A stretch of DNA of 64,000 nucleotides from Streptomyces purpureus (GTDB lineage Bacteria; Actinomycetota; Actinomycetes; Streptomycetales; Streptomycetaceae): the NCBI RefSeq assembly GCF_014648195.1, contig NZ_BMQQ01000001.1:193690-257689 (forward strand). Reading direction: 5' to 3'. The notes beneath the pieces were generated by a model. It saw only the letters and a program-made list of their open reading frames with translations, made no database searches and had not been told where the DNA came from. Made by a program: the position numbers and the translations under genes. Every line of letters starts with the position of its first letter. Position 1 is the first letter of the stretch. Below, one piece after another: positions 41,371-50,804 of the stretch.

Positions 41371-42590
41371 GCGGGACCGACCTGGCGGTGCTGGCCGCCG
41401 CCGCTGCCGTGCTGCTCGCCGGGGGGTTCGCCGCCGGGCGGCTCACCGGCCGCCGGGGGAGCGGAGGCGACCTGGACCTCGGCACGCCCGTGGAGCGGGC
41501 CACGTTCCAGACCCTGCACACCGCCTCGCTCGCCGCGCCCCCGCTGCGCGCCGGGCTCACCGGCGACACCGCCCGCAAGGCCGCCCGCCGGCTGCGCTCA
41601 CTCCTCGGCACCGAAGCCCTCTGCCTCACCGACCGCAAGTCCGTGCTCGCCTGGGACGGACCCGGCGGCGACCACCACCGCGACCAGGTCACCCAGCTGG
41701 TCGCCGAGGTCCTCGACTCCGGCCGCAGCCGCAGCGTCCACACCGGCTGCGCCGACCTGGAGTGCCCGCTGCGCTGGGCCGTCATCGCGCCGCTGACCGG
41801 CGAGGAGGGTGTGCTCGGCGCGCTCGTCGCCTACGGCTCGCGGGAGTCCGCGGTGCTGGTCAGGGCGGCGACCGAGGTCGCCCGCTGGGTCTCCGTACAG
41901 CTGGAACTGGCCGAGCTCGACCGCTCCCGCACCCGGCTGATCGAGGCCGAGATCCGCGCCCTGCGCGCCCAGATATCCCCGCACTTCATCTTCAACTCGC
42001 TCGCCGCGATCGCCTCCTTCGTCCGCACCGACCCCGAGCGAGCCCGCGAACTCCTCCTGGAATTCGCCGACTTCACGCGCTACTCCTTCCGCCGGCACGG
42101 CGACTTCACCCAGCTCGCCGACGAGCTGCGCTCGATCGAGCAGTACCTGGCGCTCGCCGGGGCCCGGTTCGGCGACCGGCTCAAGGTGACCCTGCAGATC
42201 GCCCCCGAGGTGCTGCCGGTGACCCTGCCGTTCCTCTGCCTCCAGCCGCTGGTGGAGAACGCCGTCAAGCACGGCCTGGAGGACTCCCGCGGCGCCCGCA
42301 CGGTCACGATCGCGGCCCGGGACGCGGGCTCCGAGGCCGTGGTCGTCATCGAGGACGACGGCGTCGGCATGGAGCCGGAGGTGCTGCGCGCGATCCTGTC
42401 GGGGGAGCGGCCCCCGTCCTCGGGGATCGGGCTCTCCAACGTCGACGAACGGCTGCGCCAGGTGTACGGCGACGACCACGGCCTGGTCGTCGAGACCGGC
42501 GTCGGCGCGGGGATGAAGATCACGGTACGGATCCCCAAGTACCGCGCGGGTGTCCACCGGGCTCCGCACGGCCCGGCCGGTGCTCCTTAG
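41367..42590 (+). CDS. LytS-type sensor histidine kinase
   Basis: A 407-residue kinase. It has one N-terminal membrane helix (LAVLAAAAAVLLAGGFAAGR), a GAF-like sensor domain (about 45-190) containing the cysteines of TGCADLECPLRW, then the HisKA_7/His_kinase domain with the phospho-acceptor in QISPHFIFNSLAAI and an ATPase domain (PLVENAVKHGLED, DDGVGM, GIGLSNVDERL). TTG 41367 is set by GGAGG and overlaps the symporter stop. It should phosphorylate the LytTR regulator at 37990 in response to the transported carboxylate or to redox state. Confidence 0.9.
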   Translation: MSGTDLAVLAAAAAVLLAGGFAAGRLTGRRGSGGDLDLGTPVERATFQTLHTASLAAPPLRAGLTGDTARKAARRLRSLLGTEALCLTDRKSVLAWDGPGGDHHRDQVTQLVAEVLDSGRSRSVHTGCADLECPLRWAVIAPLTGEEGVLGALVAYGSRESAVLVRAATEVARWVSVQLELAELDRSRTRLIEAEIRALRAQISPHFIFNSLAAIASFVRTDPERARELLLEFADFTRYSFRRHGDFTQLADELRSIEQYLALAGARFGDRLKVTLQIAPEVLPVTLPFLCLQPLVENAVKHGLEDSRGARTVTIAARDAGSEAVVVIEDDGVGMEPEVLRAILSGERPPSSGIGLSNVDERLRQVYGDDHGLVVETGVGAGMKITVRIPKYRAGVHRAPHGPAGAP

Positions 42591-42617
42591 CCGGTGCTCC
42601 GCGGCTGCGCCCCGGGG

Positions 42618-43118
42618 TCAGTACAGATGGATCGCGAGATGCCCGAGCGGCAGCCCCAGCTGCCAGGCGGGGGTCCACACCTGGGCCGACTCCTCGACGG
42701 GCCGGCCCGCGGCGGTGAGGTCGGCGGCCAGCACCTCGGTCGACTCCAGGCGGCGCCAGGTCCGCCGAGCCAGTAAGAGATCGGGCCCGGGCCCGCCGCG
42801 CGGCTCGCGCGCCTCACGCGCGGCGAGCCGCTCGCGTACCCACTGCGGCCAGGGGTGGCCGTGCGAGGTGCGCGAGAGCCACTCGTCGATCCGGGCGACG
42901 GCGCGGGCCCCGGCCAGCGCGCCGGTCTCGTCGCAGAGGTAGATCGTGAGCGCCAGCGTCTGTCTGCCGGCCAGGTACTCGAGCGAGCCGGGGGCGACGA
43001 GCCGACCGGTGCGCAGCAGTTCGTCGGCCATCGACTCGGCGCTCCACCAGGCCATCGGTACGACCTGCTCGCCGCCTCCGCCGGTGCCGTTCGTGCTCTC
43101 GGGCAGCAAGGTTCCCAC
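42618..43118 (-). CDS. conserved protein of unknown function
   Basis: A 166-residue soluble protein (body MAWWSAESMADELLRTGRLV; SLEYLAGRQTLALTIYLCDE; C-terminus WQLGLPLGHLAIHLY). It is Trp-rich at the end. No known motif. It is monocistronic, convergent with the LytS gene (28-nt gap). The start could be ATG 43118 or the internal ATG near 43055. Confidence 0.6.
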   Translation of the reverse strand: MGTLLPESTNGTGGGGEQVVPMAWWSAESMADELLRTGRLVAPGSLEYLAGRQTLALTIYLCDETGALAGARAVARIDEWLSRTSHGHPWPQWVRERLAAREAREPRGGPGPDLLLARRTWRRLESTEVLAADLTAAGRPVEESAQVWTPAWQLGLPLGHLAIHLY

Positions 43119-43170
43119 CTTCTTCCGGACGTCATGGGACAGGGCCTCACGGACCTAGACGACGAGCCTT

Positions 43171-43187
43171 ACCCGTGGGACACGGGT
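43171..43187. promoter_or_regulatory. short inverted repeat upstream of the 42618-43118 gene
   Basis: ACCCGTG-GGA-CACGGGT is a perfect 7-bp repeat, 53 bp upstream of the minus-strand start. It is a possible operator. The rest of the gap up to 43325 shows only a small hairpin at its far end. Confidence 0.35.
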
Positions 43188-43314
43188 GTGGGCGGGTCTT
43201 TACCCAACTGACCGGTGTGGTTTCCGATACGTATCCCGTCCACCGCGTGGCGTCAGGAAGCCGGTGCGGCAAGGGTGACTCGGGTGGTGTCGAGTGGCGT
43301 ACCAGAGAGTCTTT

Positions 43315-43329
43315 CTGACGGAGCGTCAG
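43315..43329 (-). terminator. small hairpin at the end of the thioesterase gene
   Basis: CTGACG-GAG-CGTCAG, a 6-bp perfect stem that includes the TGA stop of the PaaI-like gene. It is a weak terminator candidate. Confidence 0.35.
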
Positions 43330-43736
43330 CCAAGGAGGGCGTACACGGCGGTCGCGTGTGCGGCGGTCTCGCCGGAGCCGTCGGCGCGCAGGGTGATGTC
43401 CGCGAACGCCATGCGCCGTCCGGTCTTCGTCAGCCGGGCGTGCACCAGCACATCCGCTCCGGTGACCGCGCGCTGGAAGCTGATCGACTGCTGGACGGTG
43501 GTCATCGGGACGAACCCGCCGCGCGCGGCGGCCACCGCGACCACGGTCGCGGTGTCGGCCGCGGCCATCATGGCCTGTCCGGACAGCCCGCCGCCCTCCC
43601 GGGCCAGCCGGTCCGACCAGGGCAGCCGCAGCACGGCCTCCTGGTCGCCGACCGTCATCACCGTCAGTCCGAGATCCAGGACCCAGGGGGCGAAGTTGTC
43701 GGCGAGGACCTTCTCGGCGGCGGTCGTCAGCGTCAC
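43326..43736 (-). CDS. PaaI-like hotdog thioesterase
   Basis: A 136-residue hotdog protein with the PaaI arrangement: GGGLSGQAMMAAADTATVVA (the helix with the catalytic Asp), then VPMTTVQQSISFQRAVTGAD and HATAVYALLG. It would hydrolyse an acyl- or aryl-CoA. GTG 43736 shares GTGA with the end of the ECF sigma gene, so the two are translationally coupled, which is an unusual partnership. Confidence 0.82.
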   Translation of the reverse strand: MTLTTAAEKVLADNFAPWVLDLGLTVMTVGDQEAVLRLPWSDRLAREGGGLSGQAMMAAADTATVVAVAAARGGFVPMTTVQQSISFQRAVTGADVLVHARLTKTGRRMAFADITLRADGSGETAAHATAVYALLG

Positions 43737-44302
43737 GCGGTCATTGTGCGGGGGGAGCGCGCCGCGTGGGAAGAGCGCATGCGGCTGTATCCGGGCAGCC
43801 GGGGGCCGAGCGCGCGCAGCGCGTAGAACGAGCGGGACTTCACGGTCCCCGCCGGGATGCCCAGTTCGCGGGCGGCTTCGTTGACGGTCAGGCCGTCGAA
43901 GTAGAGCCGTACGAGCACGGCGCGGTGCTCGGCGCTCAGGCCCCGTACCGCCGCGCGGACGTCCAGGGCGACCGCGGCCGACTCGGTGGGGTCCGACGGG
44001 TCGGCGGCCGCCGCGAGCGCCCCGTCCCCGATCTCGGTGGGGCGGGCCATCCGGGAGCGGCGGGCGTCGATTGCCAGGCGCCGCCCGACGGTGAAGAGCC
44101 AGGGCCGCATCGACTCGTACGGGCCCTCGAACGCCTCGGGGTGCTGCCAGGCCCGTACCAGCGTTTCCTGCAGCAGGTCCTCGGCCCGCTGCCGGTCCCC
44201 GTAGGTCAGGCCGAGCAGGAAGTTCAGCAGCGCCGGACCGTGCTCGCGCTGGAGCTCCTCCAGGGCCCGCTCGTCGGTCGTCGCCGTCGTCGCCGTCGTC
44301 AT
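43733..44302 (-). CDS. ECF sigma factor
   Basis: A 189-residue sigma-70-family factor. Region 2 is LNFLLGLTYGDRQRAEDLLQ then ETLVRAWQHPEAF; region 4 is LSAEHRAVLVRLYFDGLTVN then EAARELGIPAGTVKSR. It resembles the SigK/SigL-type ECF group. ATG 44302 is followed by a Thr-Ala run (MTTATTATT); the frame is open upstream but holds no sigma homology. A zinc anti-sigma factor is not next to it. It is divergent from the CapA gene. Confidence 0.88.
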   Translation of the reverse strand: MTTATTATTDERALEELQREHGPALLNFLLGLTYGDRQRAEDLLQETLVRAWQHPEAFEGPYESMRPWLFTVGRRLAIDARRSRMARPTEIGDGALAAAADPSDPTESAAVALDVRAAVRGLSAEHRAVLVRLYFDGLTVNEAARELGIPAGTVKSRSFYALRALGPRLPGYSRMRSSHAARSPRTMTA

Positions 44303-44571
44303 GTGCCACACCTCTTCCGCCCGCTCGTCGTCCGTGGCGTATCCGAACGCATTCGGTCGGCGAGGAACAGGTCGCGTACCGCGGTGTGCGACGAGCGGTC
44401 GCACCGAGCGGCGAGTGGTGCGGCGAACGGTCGGTCGGGGCCGGTGCGCGCGGCGGGTCCGGTCCGGGGGATTCGCGTGCTTCACCCGTCTCGCCCCTTG
44501 ACGCGGAGTCATCCACCCTGTGGGGTCATAAAAACGGATTGTCATATTAATCAGGCGAGGGAGTCCGGGAG

Positions 44572-45762
44572 ATGACCCAGCGCACGCGCCAGGGGGTGGT
44601 GGCCCTCGCCGTGGCCCTGCTCGCGGCGGCGGCCGGCTGCTCCGGCGCCCCGCACGGCCCGCGGTCCGTCCCGCCCGCCTCACCCTCGCAGGAGCCCGCC
44701 GCCGGCGACGCCCCCGCGCCCACCTCGGCACCGGCCGGCTTCACCCTGGTTGCCTCCGGCGACGTCCTGCCGCACAACTCGGTCATCCGCCAGGCCGCCG
44801 ACGACGCGGGCGGCGCGGGCCATGACTTCCGCCCCATGCTCGCCGGGGTACGCCCGCTCATCTCCGGCGCCGACCTGGCCATCTGTCACATGGAGACCAT
44901 CTACGGCACGGACGGCGGCCCCTTCACCGGCTACCCCGCCTTCAAGTCACCGCCCCAGGTCGCCGACGCCCTCGCCGCCACCGGCTACGACGCCTGCTCC
45001 ACCGCCTCCAACCACACCCTCGACGACGGCGCCGCGGGCCTTGCCCGCACCCTGGACGCCCTCGACAGGGCGGGCGTCCGGCACGCCGGATCCGCCCGCA
45101 CCGCCGCCGAGGCGGCGCGGCCCACCCTGCTGAAGGCCGGCGGCGCCACGGTCGCCCAGCTCGCCTACACCTACGGCACCAACGGCTACCCGCTCCCCGA
45201 AGGACAGCCCTGGGCGGTCAACCTCATCGACGAGCAGAAGATCCTCGCCGACGCCAAGGCCGCCCGGAAGGCGGGCGCCGACGTCGTCGTGGTGAGCCTG
45301 CACTGGGGCACCGAGTGGCAGACCGCCCCCGAAGCCCAGCAGCTGAGCCTCGGCCGCTCCCTGACCGCCGCCCGGACCGGCGGCCGCCCGGACATCGACC
45401 TCATCCTCGGCACCCACGCCCATGTCCCCCAGGCGTACGAGAAGGTCAACGGCGTCTGGATCATCTACGGCATGGGCGACCAGATCGCCGGACCCATGGT
45501 CAACTACTCGGGCGCCTTCGACGCGCGGGGCAACCAGAGCTCCGTCGGCCGCTTCACCTTCACCCCGCCCCGTACCCCGGGCGGACGCTGGGAGGTGACC
45601 CGGGCCGAGTTCGTCCCGCAGTGGTACGACACCGGTGCCGGACGGGTGGTCAACCTCGGCGCGGTGAAGGACGGTGCCGCCCTCGCCTCCGTCCGCGACA
45701 CCATCCGCGACGTCGTCCTCGGCCGGGGCGCCGCCAAGGACGGTCTGGTGATGGGGGAATAG
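44572..45762 (+). CDS. CapA/PgsA-like lipoprotein (poly-gamma-glutamate synthesis-type metallophosphatase fold)
   Basis: A 396-residue lipoprotein: signal with lipobox AAAAGC (Cys23), Pro/Ala linker, then the PGA_cap domain. Motifs: VASGDVLPHNSVIRQA, NLEYP-like region ICHMETIYG, ASNHTLDDGAAGLARTLDAL, VVVSLHWGTEW and ILGTHAHVPQAYEKVNGVWI, which are the metal-binding positions of the calcineurin-like fold. Members occur in gamma-polyglutamate export and in unknown envelope functions. No pgsBC genes are nearby. It lies 73 nt before lysX on the same strand. Confidence 0.85.
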   Translation: MTQRTRQGVVALAVALLAAAAGCSGAPHGPRSVPPASPSQEPAAGDAPAPTSAPAGFTLVASGDVLPHNSVIRQAADDAGGAGHDFRPMLAGVRPLISGADLAICHMETIYGTDGGPFTGYPAFKSPPQVADALAATGYDACSTASNHTLDDGAAGLARTLDALDRAGVRHAGSARTAAEAARPTLLKAGGATVAQLAYTYGTNGYPLPEGQPWAVNLIDEQKILADAKAARKAGADVVVVSLHWGTEWQTAPEAQQLSLGRSLTAARTGGRPDIDLILGTHAHVPQAYEKVNGVWIIYGMGDQIAGPMVNYSGAFDARGNQSSVGRFTFTPPRTPGGRWEVTRAEFVPQWYDTGAGRVVNLGAVKDGAALASVRDTIRDVVLGRGAAKDGLVMGE

Positions 45763-45835
45763 CCACGGCGAGGAGCCGCTGCCGAGGCCCTGCCGTCCGG
45801 GTGCGGGCCGTGGAGCGCCTCCTTAGAGTCGGGTC

Positions 45836-48800
45836 ATGAGTGTCCGCGCGGAGCGGCAGGCCTCTCCTGCACCTTCCCCCGCCGGCCCGGGCGGCCCCTC
45901 CCGGCGCTGGACCGGCGCGGTCCCGAACGTGTTCGCGACCTTCTTCGTCGTACTCGGCCTGTTCTGCGTGGTCCTCTCCCTGCTGCCGTTCCTCAGGCCG
46001 GTCCTGCGGCCGGTCGCCTGGTTCGTCGACCGGGTCACCATCCCCGTCAGCGCCAACCTGGCCTACGCCGTCTTCCTGCTGCTGCTCGCCGCCGCCATCG
46101 GCGCCCGCAAGAAGACCGCCTGGTGGCTGTTTGTCGCCTACCTGGCCCTGCTGATCCTCGCCGACGTCCTGATGATCGCCGTCGACGGCGACCTCAGCTG
46201 GATCCCCAACCTCGTCCTGTCGCTGGCCGTGCTCGGGGTGCTGGTCCTGGCCCGGCACGAGTTCTACGCCGAGACCCGCCGAGGCGCCCTGCGCCGGGCG
46301 CTGCTCGTCCTCGTCCTCGGGCTCGCCGCCGGCGTCCTGGCCGGCTGGGGGCTGGTCGAGCTCTTCCCCGGGACGCTGCCGCGCGGCCAGCGGCTCGGCT
46401 GGGCCGCCGCCCGGGTCTTCGGCGGGCTGGTCTCCGGCGCCCGGTTCGACGGCGCCCCGCCCCGCCCGCTCCCCTTCGTCCTCGGCCTCTTCGGCGCGCT
46501 CGCCCTGCTCGCCGCCGCCGCCACCCTCCTGCGGTCCCAGCGGATGGAAGCGGCCCTGCACGGCGACGAGGAGCCGCGGATCCGGGCCCTGCTCGGCGCG
46601 TACGGCGCCCAGGACTCGCTGGGCTACTTCGCCACCCGCCGGGACAAGGCCGTCGTCTTCTCACCCAGCGGCAAGGCCGCCGTCACCTACCGCGTCGAGG
46701 CGGGCGTGTGCCTCGCCAGCGGCGACCCGGTCGGTGACCGGGAGGCCTGGACCCCGGCCATCGAGGCCTGGCTGGACGTCGCCCGCCGCTACGCCTGGGC
46801 CCCCGCCGTCATGGGCGCCTCCGAGGAGGGCGCCACCGCCTACGCCCGCTGCGGCCTCGGCGCCATCCAGCTTGGCGACGAGGCGATCCTCGATGTGGCC
46901 CGCTTCGACCTGAACGGCCGGGACATGCGGGTCACCCGGCAGGCCGTCAACCGGGTCGCCCGCACCGGCGCCACCACCGTCATCCGCCGCCACTCGGCCC
47001 TCACCGAGGACGAGATGAGCCGCATTGTCGACAAGGCCGACACCTGGCGCGACACCGAGACCGAACGCGGCTTCTCCATGGCACTGGACCGGCTCGGCGA
47101 CCCCGCCGACGGCAACTGCCTGCTCGTCGAGGCCTTCGACGCGCAGGGCGAACTCATCGCCCTGCTCTCCTTCGTGCCATGGGGCCGCGACGGCATCTCG
47201 CTCGACCTGATGCGCCGCGACCGCGGCGCGCCCAACGGCGTCATGGAGTTCATGGTCGCCGAGCTGTGCGCGCACGCCCGGAGACTCGGCGTCCGGCGGA
47301 TCTCCCTCAACTTCGCCGTCTTCCGCTCCGCCTTCGAGGAGGGCGCCCGGATCGGCGCCGGGCCCGTGCTGCGCGTCTGGCGCCGGCTGCTGCTCTTCTT
47401 CTCCAAGTGGTGGCAGCTGGAGGCGCTGTACCGCTCCAACGTGAAATACCAGCCCGAGTGGTATCCGCGCTTCCTCTGCTACGGCGACGCCGGCTCCCTC
47501 GCCCGGATCGGCCTCGCCTCCGGGATCGCCGAAGGGTTCGTCTCCGTACCGAGCCTGCGCAAGCTCTGGGGCAAGGGACACGCCCGGCCCCGCGGCGGCG
47601 TCACCACGCCCGTCACCACCGAGGGCCTGCCCTCCATCGAGGAGCTCGGCCTGCCCGGCGCCGGCGACCCCGGCGCCCCCGCCGAGCGGCGGCTGCCCGA
47701 GCAGGTACGGATCCGCCACCGCACCCTGGAGCGGCTGCGCGCCGAGGGCGTCGACCCCTACCCCGTCGTCGTCGCCCGGCGCACCGCCACCCTCGCCGCC
47801 ATCACACCGGAGCGGACCGGCGAACAGGTCACCGTCGCGGGCCGCGTCATGACCGTACGGGACCTCGGCGGCGTCGTCTTCGCCGTACTGCGCGACTGGA
47901 CGGGCGACCGCCAGCTCGTCCTCACCCGCGGCGGCTCGGGCGCCGAGGTCCTGCGTACGTTCACCCGTGACATCGACCTCGGGGACCATGTCACCGCCAC
48001 CGGCACCATCGGCAGCAGCGACCGCGGCGAGCTCTCGGTCTTCGTCACCGCCTGGCAGCTCACGGCCAAATGCCTGCGCCCGCTGCCCGACAAGCGCCGC
48101 GGCCTGGCCGACCCCGAGGCACGCGTACGCCGCCGCTACCTCGACCTGGTCGCCCGCCCCGACGCCCGCCGGATCGTCCGCGCCCGCTCCACCGCCGTCC
48201 AGGCGCTGCGCCAGGGCCTCCTCGACCGCGGCTACCTGGAGGTCGAGACACCGATGCTCCAGCAGATCCACGGCGGAGCCAACGCCCGCCCCTTCACCAC
48301 CCACATCAACGCCTACGACCTCGACCTGTACCTGCGGATCGCGCCCGAGCTCTACCTCAAACGGCTCTGCGTCGGCGGCCTGGAGAAGGTCTTCGAAATG
48401 GGCCGCACCTTCCGCAACGAAGGCGTCTCCTACAAACACAACCCCGAGTTCACGATGCTGGAGGCCTACCAGGCCTACGCCGACTACGACGTGATGCTCG
48501 ACCTCACCCGGGAACTGATCCAGGGCGCGGCCACCGCCGCCTTCGGCGAGCCCGTCGCCCACAAGGCCGGCCCCGACGGCTCCCTCGTCGTCCATGACAT
48601 CTCGGGCCCCTGGCCGGTCAGGACCGTGTACGGCGCGGTGTCCGAGGCGCTCGGCGAACAGGTCGACGCCGACACCGGCCAGGAGACGCTGCGCCGGCTC
48701 TGCGAGCGCGCCGGAGTTCCGCACACCCCCGACGACACCCGCGGCGACATCGTCCTCGAAATGTACGAACGCCTCGTCGAGGAACGCACCACGCTCCCCA

Positions 48801-49150
48801 CCTTCTACAAGGACTTCCCCACCGACGTCTCACCGCTGACCCGTCAGCACCGCCACGACCCGCGCCTGGCCGAACGCTGGGACCTGGTCGCCTTCGGTAC
48901 CGAACTCGGCACCGCCTACTCGGAGCTGACCGACCCGGTGGAGCAGCGCCGGCGCCTGACCGCACAGTCCCTGCTCGCCGCCGGCGGCGACCCGGAGGCC
49001 ATGGAGCTCGACGAGGACTTCCTCGACGCCCTGGAGTACGCGATGCCGCCCACCGGCGGCCTCGGCATCGGGGTCGACCGGCTCGTCATGTTCCTCACCG
49101 GCCTCACCATCCGCGAGACCTTGCCCTTCCCCCTCGTCCGGCGCACCTGA
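45836..49150 (+). CDS. lysX: bifunctional phosphatidylglycerol lysyltransferase / lysyl-tRNA synthetase
   Basis: A 1104-residue two-part protein. Residues 30-220 form six or seven membrane helices; 235-560 are the MprF-type DUF2156 lysyltransferase domain (ASGDPVGDREAW, GRDGISLDLMRRDRGAPNGV, SLNFAVFRSAFEEG). Residues 620-715 are an OB-fold anticodon-binding domain (VTVAGRVMTVRDLGGVVFAV) and 740-1100 a class II LysRS core with motif 2 FRNEGVSYKHNPEFTMLEAY and motif 3 GGLGIGVDRLVMFLTG. The synthetase half charges tRNA-Lys, and the membrane half transfers lysine to phosphatidylglycerol, lowering surface charge and giving resistance to cationic peptides. Confidence 0.93.
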   Translation: MSVRAERQASPAPSPAGPGGPSRRWTGAVPNVFATFFVVLGLFCVVLSLLPFLRPVLRPVAWFVDRVTIPVSANLAYAVFLLLLAAAIGARKKTAWWLFVAYLALLILADVLMIAVDGDLSWIPNLVLSLAVLGVLVLARHEFYAETRRGALRRALLVLVLGLAAGVLAGWGLVELFPGTLPRGQRLGWAAARVFGGLVSGARFDGAPPRPLPFVLGLFGALALLAAAATLLRSQRMEAALHGDEEPRIRALLGAYGAQDSLGYFATRRDKAVVFSPSGKAAVTYRVEAGVCLASGDPVGDREAWTPAIEAWLDVARRYAWAPAVMGASEEGATAYARCGLGAIQLGDEAILDVARFDLNGRDMRVTRQAVNRVARTGATTVIRRHSALTEDEMSRIVDKADTWRDTETERGFSMALDRLGDPADGNCLLVEAFDAQGELIALLSFVPWGRDGISLDLMRRDRGAPNGVMEFMVAELCAHARRLGVRRISLNFAVFRSAFEEGARIGAGPVLRVWRRLLLFFSKWWQLEALYRSNVKYQPEWYPRFLCYGDAGSLARIGLASGIAEGFVSVPSLRKLWGKGHARPRGGVTTPVTTEGLPSIEELGLPGAGDPGAPAERRLPEQVRIRHRTLERLRAEGVDPYPVVVARRTATLAAITPERTGEQVTVAGRVMTVRDLGGVVFAVLRDWTGDRQLVLTRGGSGAEVLRTFTRDIDLGDHVTATGTIGSSDRGELSVFVTAWQLTAKCLRPLPDKRRGLADPEARVRRRYLDLVARPDARRIVRARSTAVQALRQGLLDRGYLEVETPMLQQIHGGANARPFTTHINAYDLDLYLRIAPELYLKRLCVGGLEKVFEMGRTFRNEGVSYKHNPEFTMLEAYQAYADYDVMLDLTRELIQGAATAAFGEPVAHKAGPDGSLVVHDISGPWPVRTVYGAVSEALGEQVDADTGQETLRRLCERAGVPHTPDDTRGDIVLEMYERLVEERTTLPTFYKDFPTDVSPLTRQHRHDPRLAERWDLVAFGTELGTAYSELTDPVEQRRRLTAQSLLAAGGDPEAMELDEDFLDALEYAMPPTGGLGIGVDRLVMFLTGLTIRETLPFPLVRRT

Positions 49151-49258
49151 TCCGTTCATCCGCCGATCGGCTCATCGGGTGTTTTCGGCGGCGGGCCCCG
49201 TGTTGCTGCGGCCCGCGGACCCGGGCCGTGCGTGCCATGAACCATGAGGAACGATGAG

Positions 49259-50083
49259 ATGCCCACACGCCGCCGGGCGGTGCTGCGCCTCGCCTGCGCG
49301 CTCGGCGCCACCGCCACGGTCGGCGTCTTCGGCAGCGAACGCGCCGCCACGCCCGGCCGGCCGTCCGGCGCCACCGCACCCGCCGCGGGCGCCCCGAAGG
49401 TGGCGGGCCGGCCGAAACCGTCGGCGTACCGGCTCCAGCCCATGACCGCCTACGCGCCCCCACGCCACCGCCGGGCACTGCCACCGGCCCGCCGGCGCCC
49501 CTTCCTGCGGATGTCCGGGGTGGGCAACGCGATGGTGCTCACCTTCGACGACGGGCCCGACCCCCGCTACACCCCGGCGATCCTGCGCACCCTGCGCGAG
49601 TACGAGGTGCGCGCCATGTTCTTCGTCTGCGGCGAGATGGCCGTGGCCCACCCCGACCTGCTGCGCGAGATGGCCGACGACGGCCATGTGGTCGGCAACC
49701 ACTCCTGGTCCCATCCGCTGATCCCCACCCTGCCGCCCTCCCGGATCCGCGACGAACTGGGCAGCACCAGCGACATCGTGGAGAAGACCCTCGGCAGCCC
49801 GCCGCTGTGGTACCGCGCCCCGTTCGGCGCCTGGAACCGTCACTCCTTCGAGATCGGCGCCGAACTCGGCATGGAGCCGCTCGCCTGGACCTGCGACAGC
49901 CTCGACTGGAAGGAACCCGGCACCGGCTACATCGTGCGCCGCGTCCTCGACGGCGCGGGGCCCGGCGTCGTGGTCCTCTCCCACGACGCGGGCGGCGACC
50001 GCTCCCAGAGCGTCGCGGCGCTCCGCCGGTACCTGCCCGAACTGCTGCGCGCGGGTTACCGGATGATGGTCCCCCGCCGCTGA
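49259..50083 (+). CDS. secreted polysaccharide deacetylase (NodB domain, CE4)
   Basis: A 274-residue enzyme. N-terminal MPTRRRAVLRLACALGATAT is a Tat-like signal. The NodB domain starts at about 85: motif 1 TFDDGPD, motif 2 GNHSWSHP (H-S/T-x2-H zinc ligands), motif 3 WYRAPFGAWN, and motif 5 VVLSHDAGGDRSQ. It would remove acetyl groups from peptidoglycan or chitin-like polymers in the wall. ATG 49259 has GAGGA at the right distance and puts the twin arginine near the start; ATG 49244 (MRNDEM) is the alternative. Confidence 0.88.
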   Translation: MPTRRRAVLRLACALGATATVGVFGSERAATPGRPSGATAPAAGAPKVAGRPKPSAYRLQPMTAYAPPRHRRALPPARRRPFLRMSGVGNAMVLTFDDGPDPRYTPAILRTLREYEVRAMFFVCGEMAVAHPDLLREMADDGHVVGNHSWSHPLIPTLPPSRIRDELGSTSDIVEKTLGSPPLWYRAPFGAWNRHSFEIGAELGMEPLAWTCDSLDWKEPGTGYIVRRVLDGAGPGVVVLSHDAGGDRSQSVAALRRYLPELLRAGYRMMVPRR

Positions 50084-50136
50084 ACCGGCCCGCCGCACCC
50101 GCCCCGCTGGGCGGCCGCGCCCAGGCCGTTCAGCGG
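50077..50136. terminator. long-loop hairpin containing both convergent stop codons
   Basis: CCGCTGAAC (50077-50085) and GTTCAGCGG (50128-50136) are perfectly complementary across a 42-nt GC-rich loop. The first arm holds the TGA of the deacetylase, the second the TGA of the sortase on minus. It is a possible bidirectional terminator. Confidence 0.45.
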
Positions 50137-50804
50137 GTGGCGACCATCCGGGCGAAGACCACGACGTTGCCCGAGTAGCCGTCGGTCCGCGAATAGCCGC
50201 CGCCGCAGGTGATGACCCTGAGCTCGGCGTGCCCGGTGTCGCCGTAGACCTGCGCGCCGGGGAACTCCTCCTTGGAGTACACCTCCACGCCGTACACCTC
50301 GAAGACGGCGACCCGGCCGTCGTACCGCTCCACCTCGACGAGCCGGCCCTTCCCGAGCGCCCCCAGGCCGTAGAAGACGGCCGGTCCCGAGAGGTTGTCG
50401 ACATGGCCGACGACCACCGCCGTGCCGCGCTGGCCGGGCGCCACGCCGTTCTGGTACCAGCCCGCCATGTTGGGGTCATGGGCCGGTGGCGCCTCGATCC
50501 AGCCGGAGGCGTCCAGACCCACGTCGATGATCGGCGCGTTGACGTTGATCGCGTCGATCCTGATCCGGGACGCCGGCGCGTACGGAAGCGTGCGCACCGA
50601 AGCCCCGGTAGGGCCGACGAGGCGGCCGTCGGGCGCGGCCGCCGCGGCGGGCTGCGGCGGCCCCGCGTTCGGATCCACGCCGTTTCTCATCATGGCCAGG
50701 CCCGAGAGCATGGCGAGGGCGAGGACGCCCCAGGGGGAGCGCCTTTTGAGGACAGAGCTGAAAGAGACCGAGCTGAACGCCGAGCCGCCGGGGTGCGGGC
50801 CCAT
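50130..50804 (-). CDS. class F sortase
   Basis: A 224-residue membrane-anchored transpeptidase: N-terminal helix (SPWGVLALAMLSGLAMM), Pro/Ala spacer, then the sortase barrel. Catalytic His134 is in VVVGHVDN and Cys200 in LRVITCGGGY. The catalytic arginine is less clear: class F usually has it a few residues after the Cys; Arg206 in YSRTDGY is the candidate. ATG 50804 follows AAGGGAG. Class F substrates are mostly unknown. No LPxTG protein is seen nearby, but two anchor-bearing small proteins lie 0.4-1.6 kb away. Confidence 0.88.
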   Translation of the reverse strand: MGPHPGGSAFSSVSFSSVLKRRSPWGVLALAMLSGLAMMRNGVDPNAGPPQPAAAAAPDGRLVGPTGASVRTLPYAPASRIRIDAINVNAPIIDVGLDASGWIEAPPAHDPNMAGWYQNGVAPGQRGTAVVVGHVDNLSGPAVFYGLGALGKGRLVEVERYDGRVAVFEVYGVEVYSKEEFPGAQVYGDTGHAELRVITCGGGYSRTDGYSGNVVVFARMVATR

